A program made the position numbers and the translations under genes. Below are positions 48,609 through 60,749 of a stretch of DNA of 64,000 bases, in pieces. The DNA comes from Tubiluchus corallicola (lineage: Eukaryota; Priapulida; Priapulimorpha; Priapulimorphida; Tubiluchidae), in the NCBI GenBank assembly GCA_030141605.1, contig JAQGDQ010000137.1:310001-374000 (forward strand), given 5' to 3'. The notes under the pieces are model-generated. The model was not told where the DNA came from. It made no database searches and saw only the letters and a list, made by a program, of their open reading frames with translations. How positions within the stretch are numbered: the stretch's first letter is position 1; the number at the start of each line of letters is the position of its first letter.

Positions 48609-51600
48609 ATGAAAATTGATGGTCAAAGTGCTTTTGTGACAGGAGCAGGACAAGGAATTGGCTTGGCAATATGTGAAGCTTTGTTAGAAAGAGGCGCAAA
48701 GGTGAGTATGCTGAGTGAATCGCAAGTACAATAAAATGTACAAAAGGCAAAAAAAACAGAAGTAGTATAAGAAAAAGAATCTAAAGGATGATGATCGCGA
48801 TAAATGTGATGTTGAGAACGATAATGACGACAGCGGTGATGATTGTGATTGATACAAACTCCATGTCTGTTTGCTCCACTTTCTTATTGTAGGTCACTAT
48901 GGTCGATATAAATGAAGAAAAAAGCCACGCTGCTTTAACCAGACTGGGCGAAAAATATGGAAAGGATTCGGTGCTGTTCGTAAAAGCAGATGTTTCCTCA
49001 CAGCACGATATAGAAAGTTCGTATATATACTTTTCAAAGTACAGTACATATCTTTTGAAGAGGACGCAGTTCTAGGGTGCATGGTTATGAAATTATGTTT
49101 TATATTAAATATTTATTTATTTATTTTAACTACATCAAAAAAGAAATTCCCAATCAGTTGGCCTGGGAGATCTGTACAACGCGAAAGACCACCGCATGAC
49201 GTACAAGCCATCAAGTATAAAGTGACTCGTTACAAATAGATGCACAAATGTTATAATTGATAAATGTGAGGATATAGCATGCACTACGTGAAAGAAAAAC
49301 CACGCCAACCCAACAACCATGCCTATTACGAAAACATAACTAATCTGTAACAAGATTACAATTGCATTTTATAATGTTTTAAAATATAGTTTAAAAAAAG
49401 TAAAAGAAATTTTTACTATACCTTTTTTGAATCATGGACTACTAGTGTATGAATAACATGTTGATATATACGTGTTCTTTTAGCAAAAACATGTTCATGA
49501 ATGTCATCATTATAACGAGTACTTTATGAGTGAAAATCTGAATAATAACTGATGTAGAGTAGAAATAAACAGGGACTAAATGATTACTTAAACTAAAATA
49601 AAATTTTAATTGCATCATAGCTATGATGTGCGCAAGTTTAAGTAAATATATGTCTTTAAAAATGGGTCCAGTAAGTGTGTTAGGTACGCCGCACCAGGTG
49701 CAATATGCACAACTTTTCTCTGTAATTTAGTTAACTAACTATCATCCGAGGTTTACGGATAATGCTTGTTTAAACCTATTCATTATTCCTATAATTCGTG
49801 AAATTTTACAGGCAAAAGCTTGAATCTGATTATTCCAAGTCAGTTGCTCATTTAGAAGAAGCCCAAGAAATGAAAGTGTTTTATCTTGTTTCAGTGTAAT
49901 ACCTTCAGTAAGCAAATTCATTAATAATTCAGAGAGAAGACAACTGAAAGGATTTAGTCTGAGCAACTTGTTTGGTTTTAGCTATTACTAATTTTATTAA
50001 ATTGAAATTGATTTGAGTTGAGATTATTTCTGACCTGCTATATTGAATTGCTGCTGTTACTGAATTGATCCAAATTAGCTAATAAATATGTATCATCTGC
50101 AATTCTGCATACAAGGTTGTGTTAAAATTAGAATTAATCCAGTACAAATCATTAAAATGGTGAACAATAAGGGACTGAGAATAGATCCTTGCAGAACAAT
50201 ATTGTGATCATTTGTTGACATCATTGTGATCAACAAATTAGGGTTTATTTGAGAAATAAATTCAAATTAGAGATTCTGCACTATCATTAAAGTAATAGCA
50301 TTTTAATTTTGAGAGAAGTACACTGCATAGTCTATGCTGTCAAAGGCATTACTGAGATTCATTAAGACTGTGAGAGTTTTCTTTCCCACATCACCATTAC
50401 TGACAATATGACTGATCACTCTGCAGCAGCCAGCTCAGTAAAATATCCTGCAGAAAAGCCACATTAACTGGTGTGTAATAAACTGAGCATTTCAAAGAAC
50501 TGAGAATTAAAAAATACATGTTCAAAGCCAAATATGTACGTTGTTTAAGTTAAATGGAGAAGTTAATGTCTTTCGTTAGAACATTCAAAAATGTGATCCA
50601 CTGTCCTCCTCTTGTCTTCTTCCCGGGCATTAGTGCTTAATGTAATGCCGTAGTAATAAAGTGGGATATCCTTGTGGTAATGGACATGTCCAAAGCATCT
50701 AAGCCAACCTCACTCCATCAGTTTTTGTTTGTTAAATTGTATATATCCCGACTTGAAATTTCATTTACAGGAGCTTTTAAGTTGGCAATGGATAAATTCA
50801 AAACCATAGATATAATTGCCAATAATGCGGGGATAATGAACGAGCTAGAATGGGAGCGAATGGTAGACATAAACCTGGTAGGTAAAATTTAACTGATCGG
50901 GCAAATGCACTAAACTAAGAGAACCATATAAACAGCGGAGCTTGCCAACTTCCGGCTAGAGGCAGAGTGGCAGAAAATAATCGGAGTAACGTTAACTGAG
51001 CTTCTATTATCACATCAACTATATGTTACTAAAGACACCTGTCTGGACGGTGGATAGTAATTATGGAAACTAGTTTACTGTTAAGATTTTCACTCTCCGT
51101 TTTATAATTCATTTATTTTGACAATTCATCTACAGGTAGTCATTGCCACTAGTGTAAAAACAGTCGTAATTCCTCCGGAATAGTTCTCCAATCATTTCAG
51201 TATCTGCAAGTGCCCACTCACGTTAAAAACAAATGAATTAAATGGATGAATGAACGAATGAATGAATGAGTGATGAAAGAATGGATGAATGACTGAATGA
51301 GTGAAGGAACAATTGAATGAAAATGTCTAATCCTCGGTGTATTTAATCATTTTTCTTGAATATTAGGGTGTCTAAATCAAATAAAAATGAATCACAGGCG
51401 CAATTAATTTTGTCAATAGTACTTTGCGCTTATACCGGGCATAAGCCGGGTGAAATAATAAGTTCGTGTTTTGTGCAGGTTGGAGTCATACGAGTATTGA
51501 AACAAGCTGAAAAATATATGGGAAAAATAACAGGCCATAACGGAGGAGTCGTCATAAATACTGCTTCAATTAATGGTAACAGTCAAGGTTATTCTTTCAA

Positions 51601-54185
51601 TAAATTTTTATTCGCTAAATCGTACTTTAGAAAAGTGTTTGAAGTGAAGTTTACCAAATTTCGTATTTTTAGGACACGAACCGGAACCTCACTGGATGTT
51701 CGTCTATAATGCTACAAAATTTGGTGTCATTGGACTAACGCAAAGTTATGGGGTAATACAGATAATACTTAGCAAATCATTTTCTTAGCATCATAGCGTG
51801 GCGTTATTGTTACAGCTATTTATTTTAGCAGCATTATGGATCATAGCATTATCCGTGTATTAGGGTAGCGTATGTTGGTAACAATTTTACGATGGCTTTC
51901 AAAATCGATCTTATAGCACAATTTACAATTAGTAGTTTCATAATGATTTTAGAACGATTAATTTTATATTTTAACGTAGAGCGGATGGTACTTATACGCA
52001 TGTCACGGCGTACTTGTGAATAAAACATAAAAAACACTACTAAAAGTGAAATTACAGAATTAAGTAAGTCGCCAGATATCTAATCCATTGTGCTCCATGC
52101 CAGTTGTTATTACGGAGTAGGTACTGACGTCAACCCACTGAACCGACGAGACCATTCCAGAGCGACGGTTTTATACCTGCTATTCAACGCCACTATGCAA
52201 TGGCTTCGTATGGACCGAGACCACCACAATGTAGAGGGGTGGGTCGAAAATAAGTGGCATTTCGCCCCGTAACAACATGATTGTTAGCGCACATATTGTA
52301 AGTTATAACAGAATTTTAATTGTACAACGCATCGAGATCACTTGATGTGATGGTCTACATAACAAATGCACCCGCATGAAGAACTTACACATATCATCTC
52401 AACATTGGATCTAAAAAAACTTCTGGACACACAATCTTGAGAATTAGACCAGTTGAGTTAGCGCGCTGTTAGCTAATCATCCATCATCCCTTTTAAGTTA
52501 TTGAATGCTACTAAATAATGACTGAGCACTTGTGGTGTGTTTTAGGATAATCATAATGATATTTTGTTGCTCTTCTTATTTCTAAAGTATATTAAAAGCT
52601 TTTCAGAAGGTTAAACAAGAACAGGCTGGTATATCTAGGCATGGTAAAATGCCACTTTAATGACTATACAAATTGAAATTTTGTGTATATTTGGCGGTTT
52701 AACCGAATTTTTTAAGCATGGGTAAAAAATTTCTAAAATGTCCTTTAAAAATGCCGCTAACTTTGTTGAGTTTTTGAGCGTTAAATTGTTAGCTCGTTCA
52801 CAATTGCTCAACTTTAAAGCACGAATAGAACAACATTGTTATTTTAACTTGTTTTTTATATTAGGCGACGGAGTATTTTGAGGAGAATGGCATTCGTGTG
52901 AACGCCATCTGTCCTCAACTTGCTGATACAGACCTCGCAAATTTGGAAGGACGGACTACTCGGAAGGAATACTCTCAGGAATTTGCTGCACTAAAACAGT
53001 CAAGAAAACAGGATGGACTTTTACTAAGGTATAAACAGTTTTTCAGTTCTGGCTCTATAGTTGAATTATCTCAATACTTCTGTTAAGGAATTTGTCGTGT
53101 CTTTAATGTTGTTTTTTGTTAATGCATTTATTAGTGGCTGTGGCTCATGATCAGGTTGGCTACCTTCCCAGTATAATCGATATTTTCCCATATTACGTGC
53201 TCATAAATGTCCTATTTTCTGAATTTCTGATAACTTTGCTTTGCAAAAATCCCTGACGTGGAGAACAAAATCCATTTTATAATCTGTTAATTTACATGAT
53301 TTTGAAAATCTGTTTACAAAGACTTGTCAAAATTCTAACGTACATGGGTAAACCATGTCGCGAGAGTCGCTTGCAAAAGTTATAAATCCTGTATAATTTA
53401 CAATGACTGCCTATAATTTTTTGCAAAATTCCAAAAAGAAATCTAGGGAGGGTGAGTTTAAATGCTATTCTCTTGAACGTGGATGACAGCACGTTTCGAC
53501 TCCCTCTGTTCTATATTCTAACTTCTAAAAGTCGACAGCCATAGCTGAGTGACAGGGATTTCTTTTCCGATCAGTTTCGTAGTTTACTTTTGCTTCACAT
53601 CTTTTGTTTTTCCGCATACCCTTATTTTAACGTATACACAACTTTGACCAGAGATTCTTCACCTTTTGTGAGTCACGTATTCTTTTGAAAATCTGCTGAA
53701 AGCTATGGACCCTCCTTAAAATGAACAAATATACTTTGCTTCATAAAATACTTACAAAAAATGTAAGTTTTTCATTCTTTTTGTGGGTAAATTAATAGGT
53801 AACTCCATGAAAAATGAAATAAAGTGGAACTAAATAAAATAAATTGTATTTGCATGTGCTCGAAAGGTCGTTTCAATGACAAAATTGACATTGCTGATGA
53901 AATAAAACACGATAAAATTGTAAGATAAAATAAAATAAGATGGAACTGTGGAGAGGTTTTTGAAAGGCAAACAACTTAATTTAAAAGATGGTGAAAATAT
54001 CTGCTCTTCATGTAGCCTTTGAAATCCAGGTTAAGAAGCCCTGACATTGACAATTTCTTTTGTACATATATATATATTGCAGTCCAGAAGACGTAGCCGC
54101 GGGTTTCATCCAGCTGGTAGAAGATGATTCACTATGTGGAAAATCGCTGATGATTAAAACGAAAGGAAATTATATTAGAACTTAG
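48609..54185 (+). CDS. 15-PGDH-like short-chain dehydrogenase, copy 2
   Basis: Tandem paralogue of the SDR gene at 38.9 kb, with the same seven-exon structure and intron phases: 48609-48701, 48893-49016, 50771-50877, 51479-51575, 51673-51752, 52865-53028 and 54083-54185. Total 768 bases, 255 aa. Seen: TGAGQGIG (residues 11-18), Asp36 in TMVDIN (NAD preference), NNAG (90-93), Ser138 in NTASING, and Tyr152/Lys156 in YNATK, then GIRVNAICPQLADTD. The residue matching Gln148 of vertebrate 15-PGDH is Met. Exon 2 is one codon longer and exon 7 one codon shorter than in copy 1; the others match exactly. Intron 2 has received a minus-strand LINE. AATAAA lies at 54533-54538. The protein is probably a cytosolic NAD-dependent dehydrogenase; the substrate is unknown. 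Confidence 0.9.
49740..50465 (-). mobile_element. Decayed LINE reverse transcriptase
   Basis: On the minus strand, RT motifs occur in order: NLSNAFDSIDYA (palm aspartate block), VLQGSILSPLLFTIL, IADDTYLLANLDQF (the ADD catalytic box) and FLGLLLNEQLTWNNQI then ISRIIGIMNRFKQ. Stops and frameshifts lie between them, so the copy is dead. It lies in intron 2 of the second SDR gene, antisense to it. Confidence 0.85.
50570..50730 (-). mobile_element. Possible second LINE C-terminal fragment
   Basis: Broken minus frames resemble the LxWxGHVxRM...PGRRxRGR C-terminus found in some non-LTR elements: RCFGHVHYHKDIP, and after a shift PGRRQEEDSGSHF. Short and degenerate, immediately upstream of SDR copy 2 exon 3. 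Confidence 0.45.
51229..51330. repeat. Degenerate (GAAT)n repeat
   Basis: Imperfect GAATGAAT/GATGAATG units over about 100 bases in intron 3 of the second SDR gene. Confidence 0.8.
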
Positions 54186-54532
54186 CAATGCTCAACGAGC
54201 AGATGGAGGAACCAAAGCTTCCTTATCTTGAGGAACCTTATACTGAGTTCAAATAATAGAGTGAAGTTGTATAAAAATTTGCAGTTATTCTGTAATCATG
54301 TGTATGTATTTACAACTAATTAACTTACCAATTATATACCAAGCATAGGCTCCTTAAGCAAAATTACTTTGCATTAATACTGTTAACAACTATTTCTGTG
54401 CCATAATCATATTTCCTGTAATATTTGAGTGCAACAGTGTTAGAATTACGAATGCAGTACATTTGAATTGGAACAAAAATTATTTTTTTTGTAGAAAGCA
54501 GCCAAAATTTGTCAAAACTTTGCCATGACTGC

Positions 54533-54538
54533 AATAAA
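54533..54538 (+). terminator. poly(A) signal AATAAA of SDR copy 2
   Basis: AATAAA about 350 bases after the stop codon; the transcript would converge with TFAP4 from the other strand. Confidence 0.4.
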
Positions 54539-54699
54539 AATATCTGCTTTTACAACAGTGTAGATCGGTTAAATAGTTTACTCTTAAGATCAGAATTCCT
54601 TTCTCACCAGTAAGTGTACATGTGAATACGTGGGACTATGATATTTTATTTCACACCTAAAAAAACAGAACACACAAAGGTAATATTATCAATAGGCAA

Positions 54700-56761
54700 A
54701 TTTGGTTTGTGTGACGGGAACGTAGGACCAAGTGGTCATTTACACACTCCCCTTACATATTAGATGGTATAATTAGTTCATGGGGCCTGTAGAAAAATTA
54801 TATAACTACTATTATTATATTAATGTAGCAAGACAATCATTACCAGTATTGAGAAATTAGGATTAATTTAAACTGAATTAGTCAAAAATTTGATATGGCG
54901 ACCTACAAGCAAAACTGAAGATAATAACAGTAATATTTGTGATGAGAAGTTAACTATTGAATAATATTAAACAAACATAACTATTATGCAGGTAGAAAAC
55001 ATTGAGGAGATAGAAAATAACTAATACTTGTAATGAGAAATACTTAGTTTCCCTATATTAATTTTAAATATACACATACTTACATGTACACACTCCCACA
55101 CACATATATATACAGACCAGACATATATACACACACAAGCTTAAAAAATGCATATGCATGTTTATGATGTAGACACATAAAATTATCATCCCGTAAACAT
55201 TATCTTGATGCTCAAAAATTACGCATTTAATGGCCAATGGCAATAAAATTTCATGACAATGTTGTTTTCTTTAAAGGTTACTGTACAACCATTATGTTAC
55301 CTCACATTTATAGCAAGGTGTATATGCAAAAAAAAGAACACAAACACAAATAAAAATTGTATAATGTATATACAAGAAGTTTTTTATTTTTGAGAAATGA
55401 CAATGAAAAGCGATAACAAACAGCATGTTATAATGTATCACCCCAAAATGCAGCACAATTTTTTCAATGCGCATACACTTTTAATCTAAAACTAGGCATA
55501 AGCTGCATAACTCCTTATCCTGAAAAACACAAGCCATACAGACTCTGTTGTGCCACTATTATAGTAACTAGGAGCTTTAGTTTGACCAAATTATGAAGCT
55601 AAGTATTATAAAAATAATGATAAACTGAAATACTGCAGCTGAGAAATATGCCATGCTTCAAAAAAGTTCATCACTAAAATAACAAACTCAAAAACAATTT
55701 TTATTAACATAGTTAACATACTAAATTACCAACTAGGCCCACTGTAGAAAATAGTAATACGGATTGATCAATACATAGGTACACACAAAGTCTAAGTCAA
55801 GCCACTGGAGTATCAAGTGTGCCACTGATCCCAAAATTTATTTTGATTAAATTAACAATGTTACTTATCAATATACGGCAAGTCAGTCGCAGCCCAATTA
55901 ACAGATGCTACCAAAATGCAAATTTAATGCTCTATCCTGTTAAATAAAATATAGCTACCTACTCTATTTTGTTGCAGGAATTAACTAAATAAAAATCAAT
56001 AAATTATTATTATTATTATGGCATTTTGTACAGAAACAGCAATGAATGTAACATATCATTATAAGACTATTTTGTACAACATTCTCCAGCAATCTCTAAA
56101 GTAAATTACTTACATGCACAAATGAGAAAAGATGTGCCCTTAGACCAAATAATCAGGAGATTATACAGCACTCAGGTATAAAAATAAATAACATTTAGGA
56201 TGATACAGAAAAGCACACATAACACATTCAATAGCTTTCTGGTTGAATATACATTAGGCCAATTTTTTTACAATGAATTGTCTTATTAACCACTAATAAG
56301 AATACCTAAAAATGCCATTCTAGTAAATGTAGCGGGCATACATGAATTACATACCCAGTGGGTATGTAATTAAACAAGAAAACCTACCATGGCTATAACA
56401 ATTGAACTGCTGCCTTAAGAATGCTTACTTTAGTGACTGATAGTGCAAACTAAAGATATGTGACAATTTCTAGAATAGTTCCCCATTAAGTATCATGACC
56501 AGTGTACCGTACAGTTTATATTAGTGCTTAACGAGGCTAGTTAGCAAATTTGCATGTAGTGTATAAGCAACAAACCAACATTCTGACAGTAATTGAAATG
56601 TGCATAGTGCATCACACATGTATAACAAACTTCTCACCCAGTTAAAGATTATATAATACACACAAGCAACAGCATCCCTTACATAGCGCAGTATATTATG
56701 TACATGTATTTATAACACATATATATATATATAATAAAGTAACGACAGTTACACTTTATTC
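54700..56761 (-). other. Probable TFAP4 3' UTR and convergent intergenic space
   Basis: No coding exon or named repeat was seen over about 2 kb. It lies between the poly(A) signal of the second SDR gene and the TFAP4 stop codon, so it may be a long AT-rich 3' UTR of TFAP4. The exact end is not visible. Confidence 0.35.
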
Positions 56762-59700
56762 TTAAGATGATACTATGACACCAGGCCGACGGCACTGTGT
56801 TAGCGGTCGATGCAATTCCTCTTTTAAAATAGGATGCTTCTCTGACAAGGTAAATATGGTTTTTCTTTCTCTTGTTGAACCACTATTCTCAACAGGATGC
56901 TCATCTCCTTTATCACCTTCCAAATACTTAATGGCTTGTACTATAGTTTCAAGGTTTTGCCTTGACATTTGTGATGCCAAAACTGACGGAGCAACTTCCG
57001 ATGGAGCAGCATTAATGGATAATGGCTCCGGTGGAGTAACAACATTTACCGGCTGCTCGATGCGTTCCACATATGAAGGGATGTTTGATTTATGCACGTC
57101 TTCTTCCTGTCAAACAAGTAAAATAAAATATATAAAATTTAAAATCACAAAAGACCTTAAATATTGCAATGCAATAATGCAAGTTAAATTGTTTTTTGCA
57201 TATTATTCCTATATAAATACCAAATCAACTTCCAGCTCTTCGGACTAAATACTTGAGGACAAAACAATCTACATTCCTACAAAAGCAGTGACATGCACAA
57301 AATAAAATGAAATTATTAAATTTTAACTACTACAAACTGTAAGTGTAAACTAAGTGGCTCTAAGGAAGAAATTAAGGAGATACTCTTCATTGCTCTTACA
57401 AAAGTGATCTTTCCTTGTGCGAAAAATCACAACACAGTATACACAACAAAATAGGATATAGTAACTGGTGGATTTCAGACACTATACAAATTACTTTGCT
57501 ACATCTGTTTATGTTTGTTTCACTTGAATACTAGGGATGCACTGGATCTGGATTTGCAAATTAATGTAAACGATATTTCATTTGTTTAGCCTTTTGTTCA
57601 TGTGGTGCCATCACCTGTCCATTTTCAGTGTCACTGAGCAATCTTAAGTGGAAGCATTCTAAACGTTGTGATTTTGAACACTTGATGCTTGCTTGGTTTA
57701 AACTAAAACACTGCCAAACTATGTTTTACTGGAAGTAATGGGTCTAAATTGTTAGCAGACATTTTTGCGGCAGTATCTTTGCGTATTACTTGCTGCAAGG
57801 AATGACAGCGTGAAGATTGCTGGCATCACCTGTGCCACAAGCATGGCAGTATAGAAACTAAGGTAATAGAAATAGTCCTTTATATTTTTTAAAAAAAATA
57901 AGGCTATTTCGATAATTACACTCTTATGCACATTTTTTCTTACCAGATCTTTTTTCATAAATCAGTAATTTTACCCATAGAGAAATTGAAATACAAACAA
58001 TGCAAAATCTGACAAGCATTTCTGCCGGATCTCGGGATCTAGTATATCCTTATTAAATATCGTAATGTCATTTAGAGTGATTTAGCAGAAAGCCGTAAAG
58101 TAAAGTCCTGCATCTAGGTAAAGTACGGGACTTTTGCAAAAAAAGTTTTATTTGCACATACATGCCGTGAAATCATCATTCTTTAATAGTTAATTTCACT
58201 TACTGTAACCCTCTACACATCAACAGTCATTTAATTAACTTGCTCTTACCTCTTTACACAAAGAATGGTGGTAAAAATAAGATGGTATATGGGGATGTAG
58301 ATCATGTAAACGTTCAGCATTAATCATATCAAGTTTTTGCTCTAGTGATGCCTTCTGCTTTTCCAGCATCAACCGAATTCGATGTTCACGATCGAGTTGC
58401 ACCCGAATTTCTAATATTTCTCTGCGCATTTCTTCAATTAGTGCTGCGTTATCATCCATATCTGCAACACCTTCATCTGAAGACACTACAAAAATACATC
58501 AATTTCTACTAAAATCACGTAGTTAATTATTTCACATATATAAAACAAGTGAGTGTACAAGTGAGAACACATTGCTTCATATACACAAGAAAACTACCGT
58601 TATGAGGAACATCTACAATATACTAACACAGTAACTCAACAAGATAATAAAATAGAATCAACTTGACCTATAATGGACATTCAGAATCTATTCAGTGTAT
58701 TACAAATTGATCAACTACATTTATCGATGCTTTAATTATTTGTAACCAAATAAAAAAATCTATTACAGCATTATGCTTTCTGCATACCAAATCAAAAATT
58801 ACAGTACCACCAGTTTGTACGTTGAAAATACACGAACTGCATGAGAAGTCATTTCAAACTAACAGTTGTCAGTCACATCATATAAAGCTTACAATCAAGA
58901 GTTATTAACTTAGAAGTTACAAGTTTACATCAAGGTTAGTGCAAACGAAATAACATGTGGCAGCACCTCACAAAAACACATTAGAATGCAAAGGTCGTTA
59001 ACGCTTAAAGCTAACACTCACCTGTGTCGCATTTGGAACGTTTGGGAGGCGGGGAATCATGGCCACTATCATTGTCTACTTTGTTAAATTTTGTCAGCAT
59101 CAGCTTCAACTGCATGTTCTGACTTAGTAACTGTTCTTTCTCCTTCAGAATTTTGTACAGATAGTGTGTTGTCTGTTGTAAAATAGCTGCCTATATAATA
59201 CAAAAAAATACTAGCTTACAAACATATATGAAATGTACAGGTATGCAATAAATAGTGGGTGAACAATCTTTACCTCAAAGTGAATTTTAATCGAATTTGT
59301 AACTTTCGAACGCGAAATAAACAGAATTTCGAATCACTAATAAAAACTGGTCTCACAAAAATCATGCATATTATTTGATTTTGTGCTGCAGCAAAAGCAC
59401 TAATAATTGATTTAAAAACTGTGCAGACAAATCGCAGCTAAACTGTGCAAGTTGCATAATAATTCAAACGTTGTAATGATAATATATTTAGTTGAAGTGC
59501 TGAATTATCGAACGTCTGATAAAAATAAAACTATGCAAAGTAGAATTTATTTTATGCCGATACTCTCAAAGCTAATATGCAAGGATCTCTGACCCCAGAC
59601 TATTTTTGCACAACTGCTATTGTGAGGGCAACTAACACTCATTACTATTACTAAATTGTTTTTTGTTTTGAAGACACCAACATGTTAAAGCAGTGTACAA

Positions 59701-60703
59701 GAACATAAAAAACCTGGTAGTATTAACCAAAAAAAACATGATAGGAGTCTAACGATAACCCACACTACAACATTGCAGTGCCCACAGTTGGCAAACAAAA
59801 TATGTTATTAATACAGTATTTTAGACCACTCTCCAAAATTGTTTGAAATTGCACATGACAGCAATAAAACAATAGATAAAGAACGAAAAAAATCAATGGA
59901 AAGCAATTCAAATTACCTTGCTTAGCTTTTCTCCATCAGTTTGTGGTAGAAGCGTTCGGAGTGACTGGAATCCAGAATTTATGCTTTGCATTCGTCTTCT
60001 TTCATTGCTGTTTGCTATTTCTCGTCGAATTTTTTTATTATGATCCACCTGCGACTTTAATCCTTTAGTAGTAAACCTAAAATGAAAAACAGACAATTAT
60101 TATTATAAATTAGCAAAACACTTATTATCCCTGAATGACTTCTAGGTGATAACAAAATATTATAACAGAAATAAACTGTTAGGATTCATTGCCAACATCA
60201 CATTTCTTAGCCATTTACTTATTTGCTACAGGACACAGAAATATTGGAAAATACAAATTAGCTGTGTCTATAAAGAACACCACATGTCAAATGTCATATT
60301 AAAGCCTAAATTGTTATTATGCACTAATCTAACAAACAGACCAACATAATATTATGTAGAAAAATAGTACCGTACAAAGTACAATTAACGTTCACAGTTC
60401 CACAAACATTCCAGCCGTAGTTGCTGTATCGTCCAGCTGAGAGAATGCACGCCCACACGGCGATACGCCCACGCCCGACTGTACACTTATCAATATAGTA
60501 AATCGAACGTAAAATTCAACAAATTATGTAACTTACACGCAAACGTTTCCTTTGCTTGCAGAATCAGATTCACACCAGTTGTCATCAGTTTTGTTGCCAC
60601 TGTCATTGCAATAATGGTAGCTATAGTCGTCATTACCGGTTCCAGATATGCTGTCGGTATCGCTGACATTAGCTTGAACAGCAAGCACAGGTAACTTCGA
60701 CAT
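56762..60703 (-). CDS. TFAP4: Transcription factor AP-4 (bHLH-leucine zipper)
   Basis: A nuclear bHLH-ZIP factor that binds symmetrical E-boxes (CAGCTG) as a homodimer. Five exons on the minus strand: 60703-60537, 60076-59917, 59190-59022, 58485-58250 and 57106-56762. They total 1077 bases, 358 aa, against 338 in human. The basic region RREIANSNERRRMQSIN (residues 73-89) is essentially that of vertebrate AP-4, followed by GFQSLRTLLPQTDGEKLSK and AAILQQTTHYLY. Two leucine-zipper stretches follow, in exon 3 (EKEQLLSQNMQLKLML) and exon 4 (EEMRREILEIRVQLDREHR), as is typical of AP-4. The conserved C-terminal block SRQNLETIVQAIKYLEG is in exon 5. The N-terminus (56 residues, Asp/Ser/Asn-rich) is not like the vertebrate one. 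The start is the only in-frame ATG of exon 1 before upstream non-coding sequence. Confidence 0.94.
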
Positions 60704-60749
60704 TCTTACACAGCCGGTTTACAAACACCACTCCCGGTAATACTTAAAA

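Noticed and set aside
56775-57248. 157-codon plus frame opposite the last TFAP4 exon
   Set aside because: It is a shadow of TFAP4 exon 5, whose minus frame has clear AP-4 homology.
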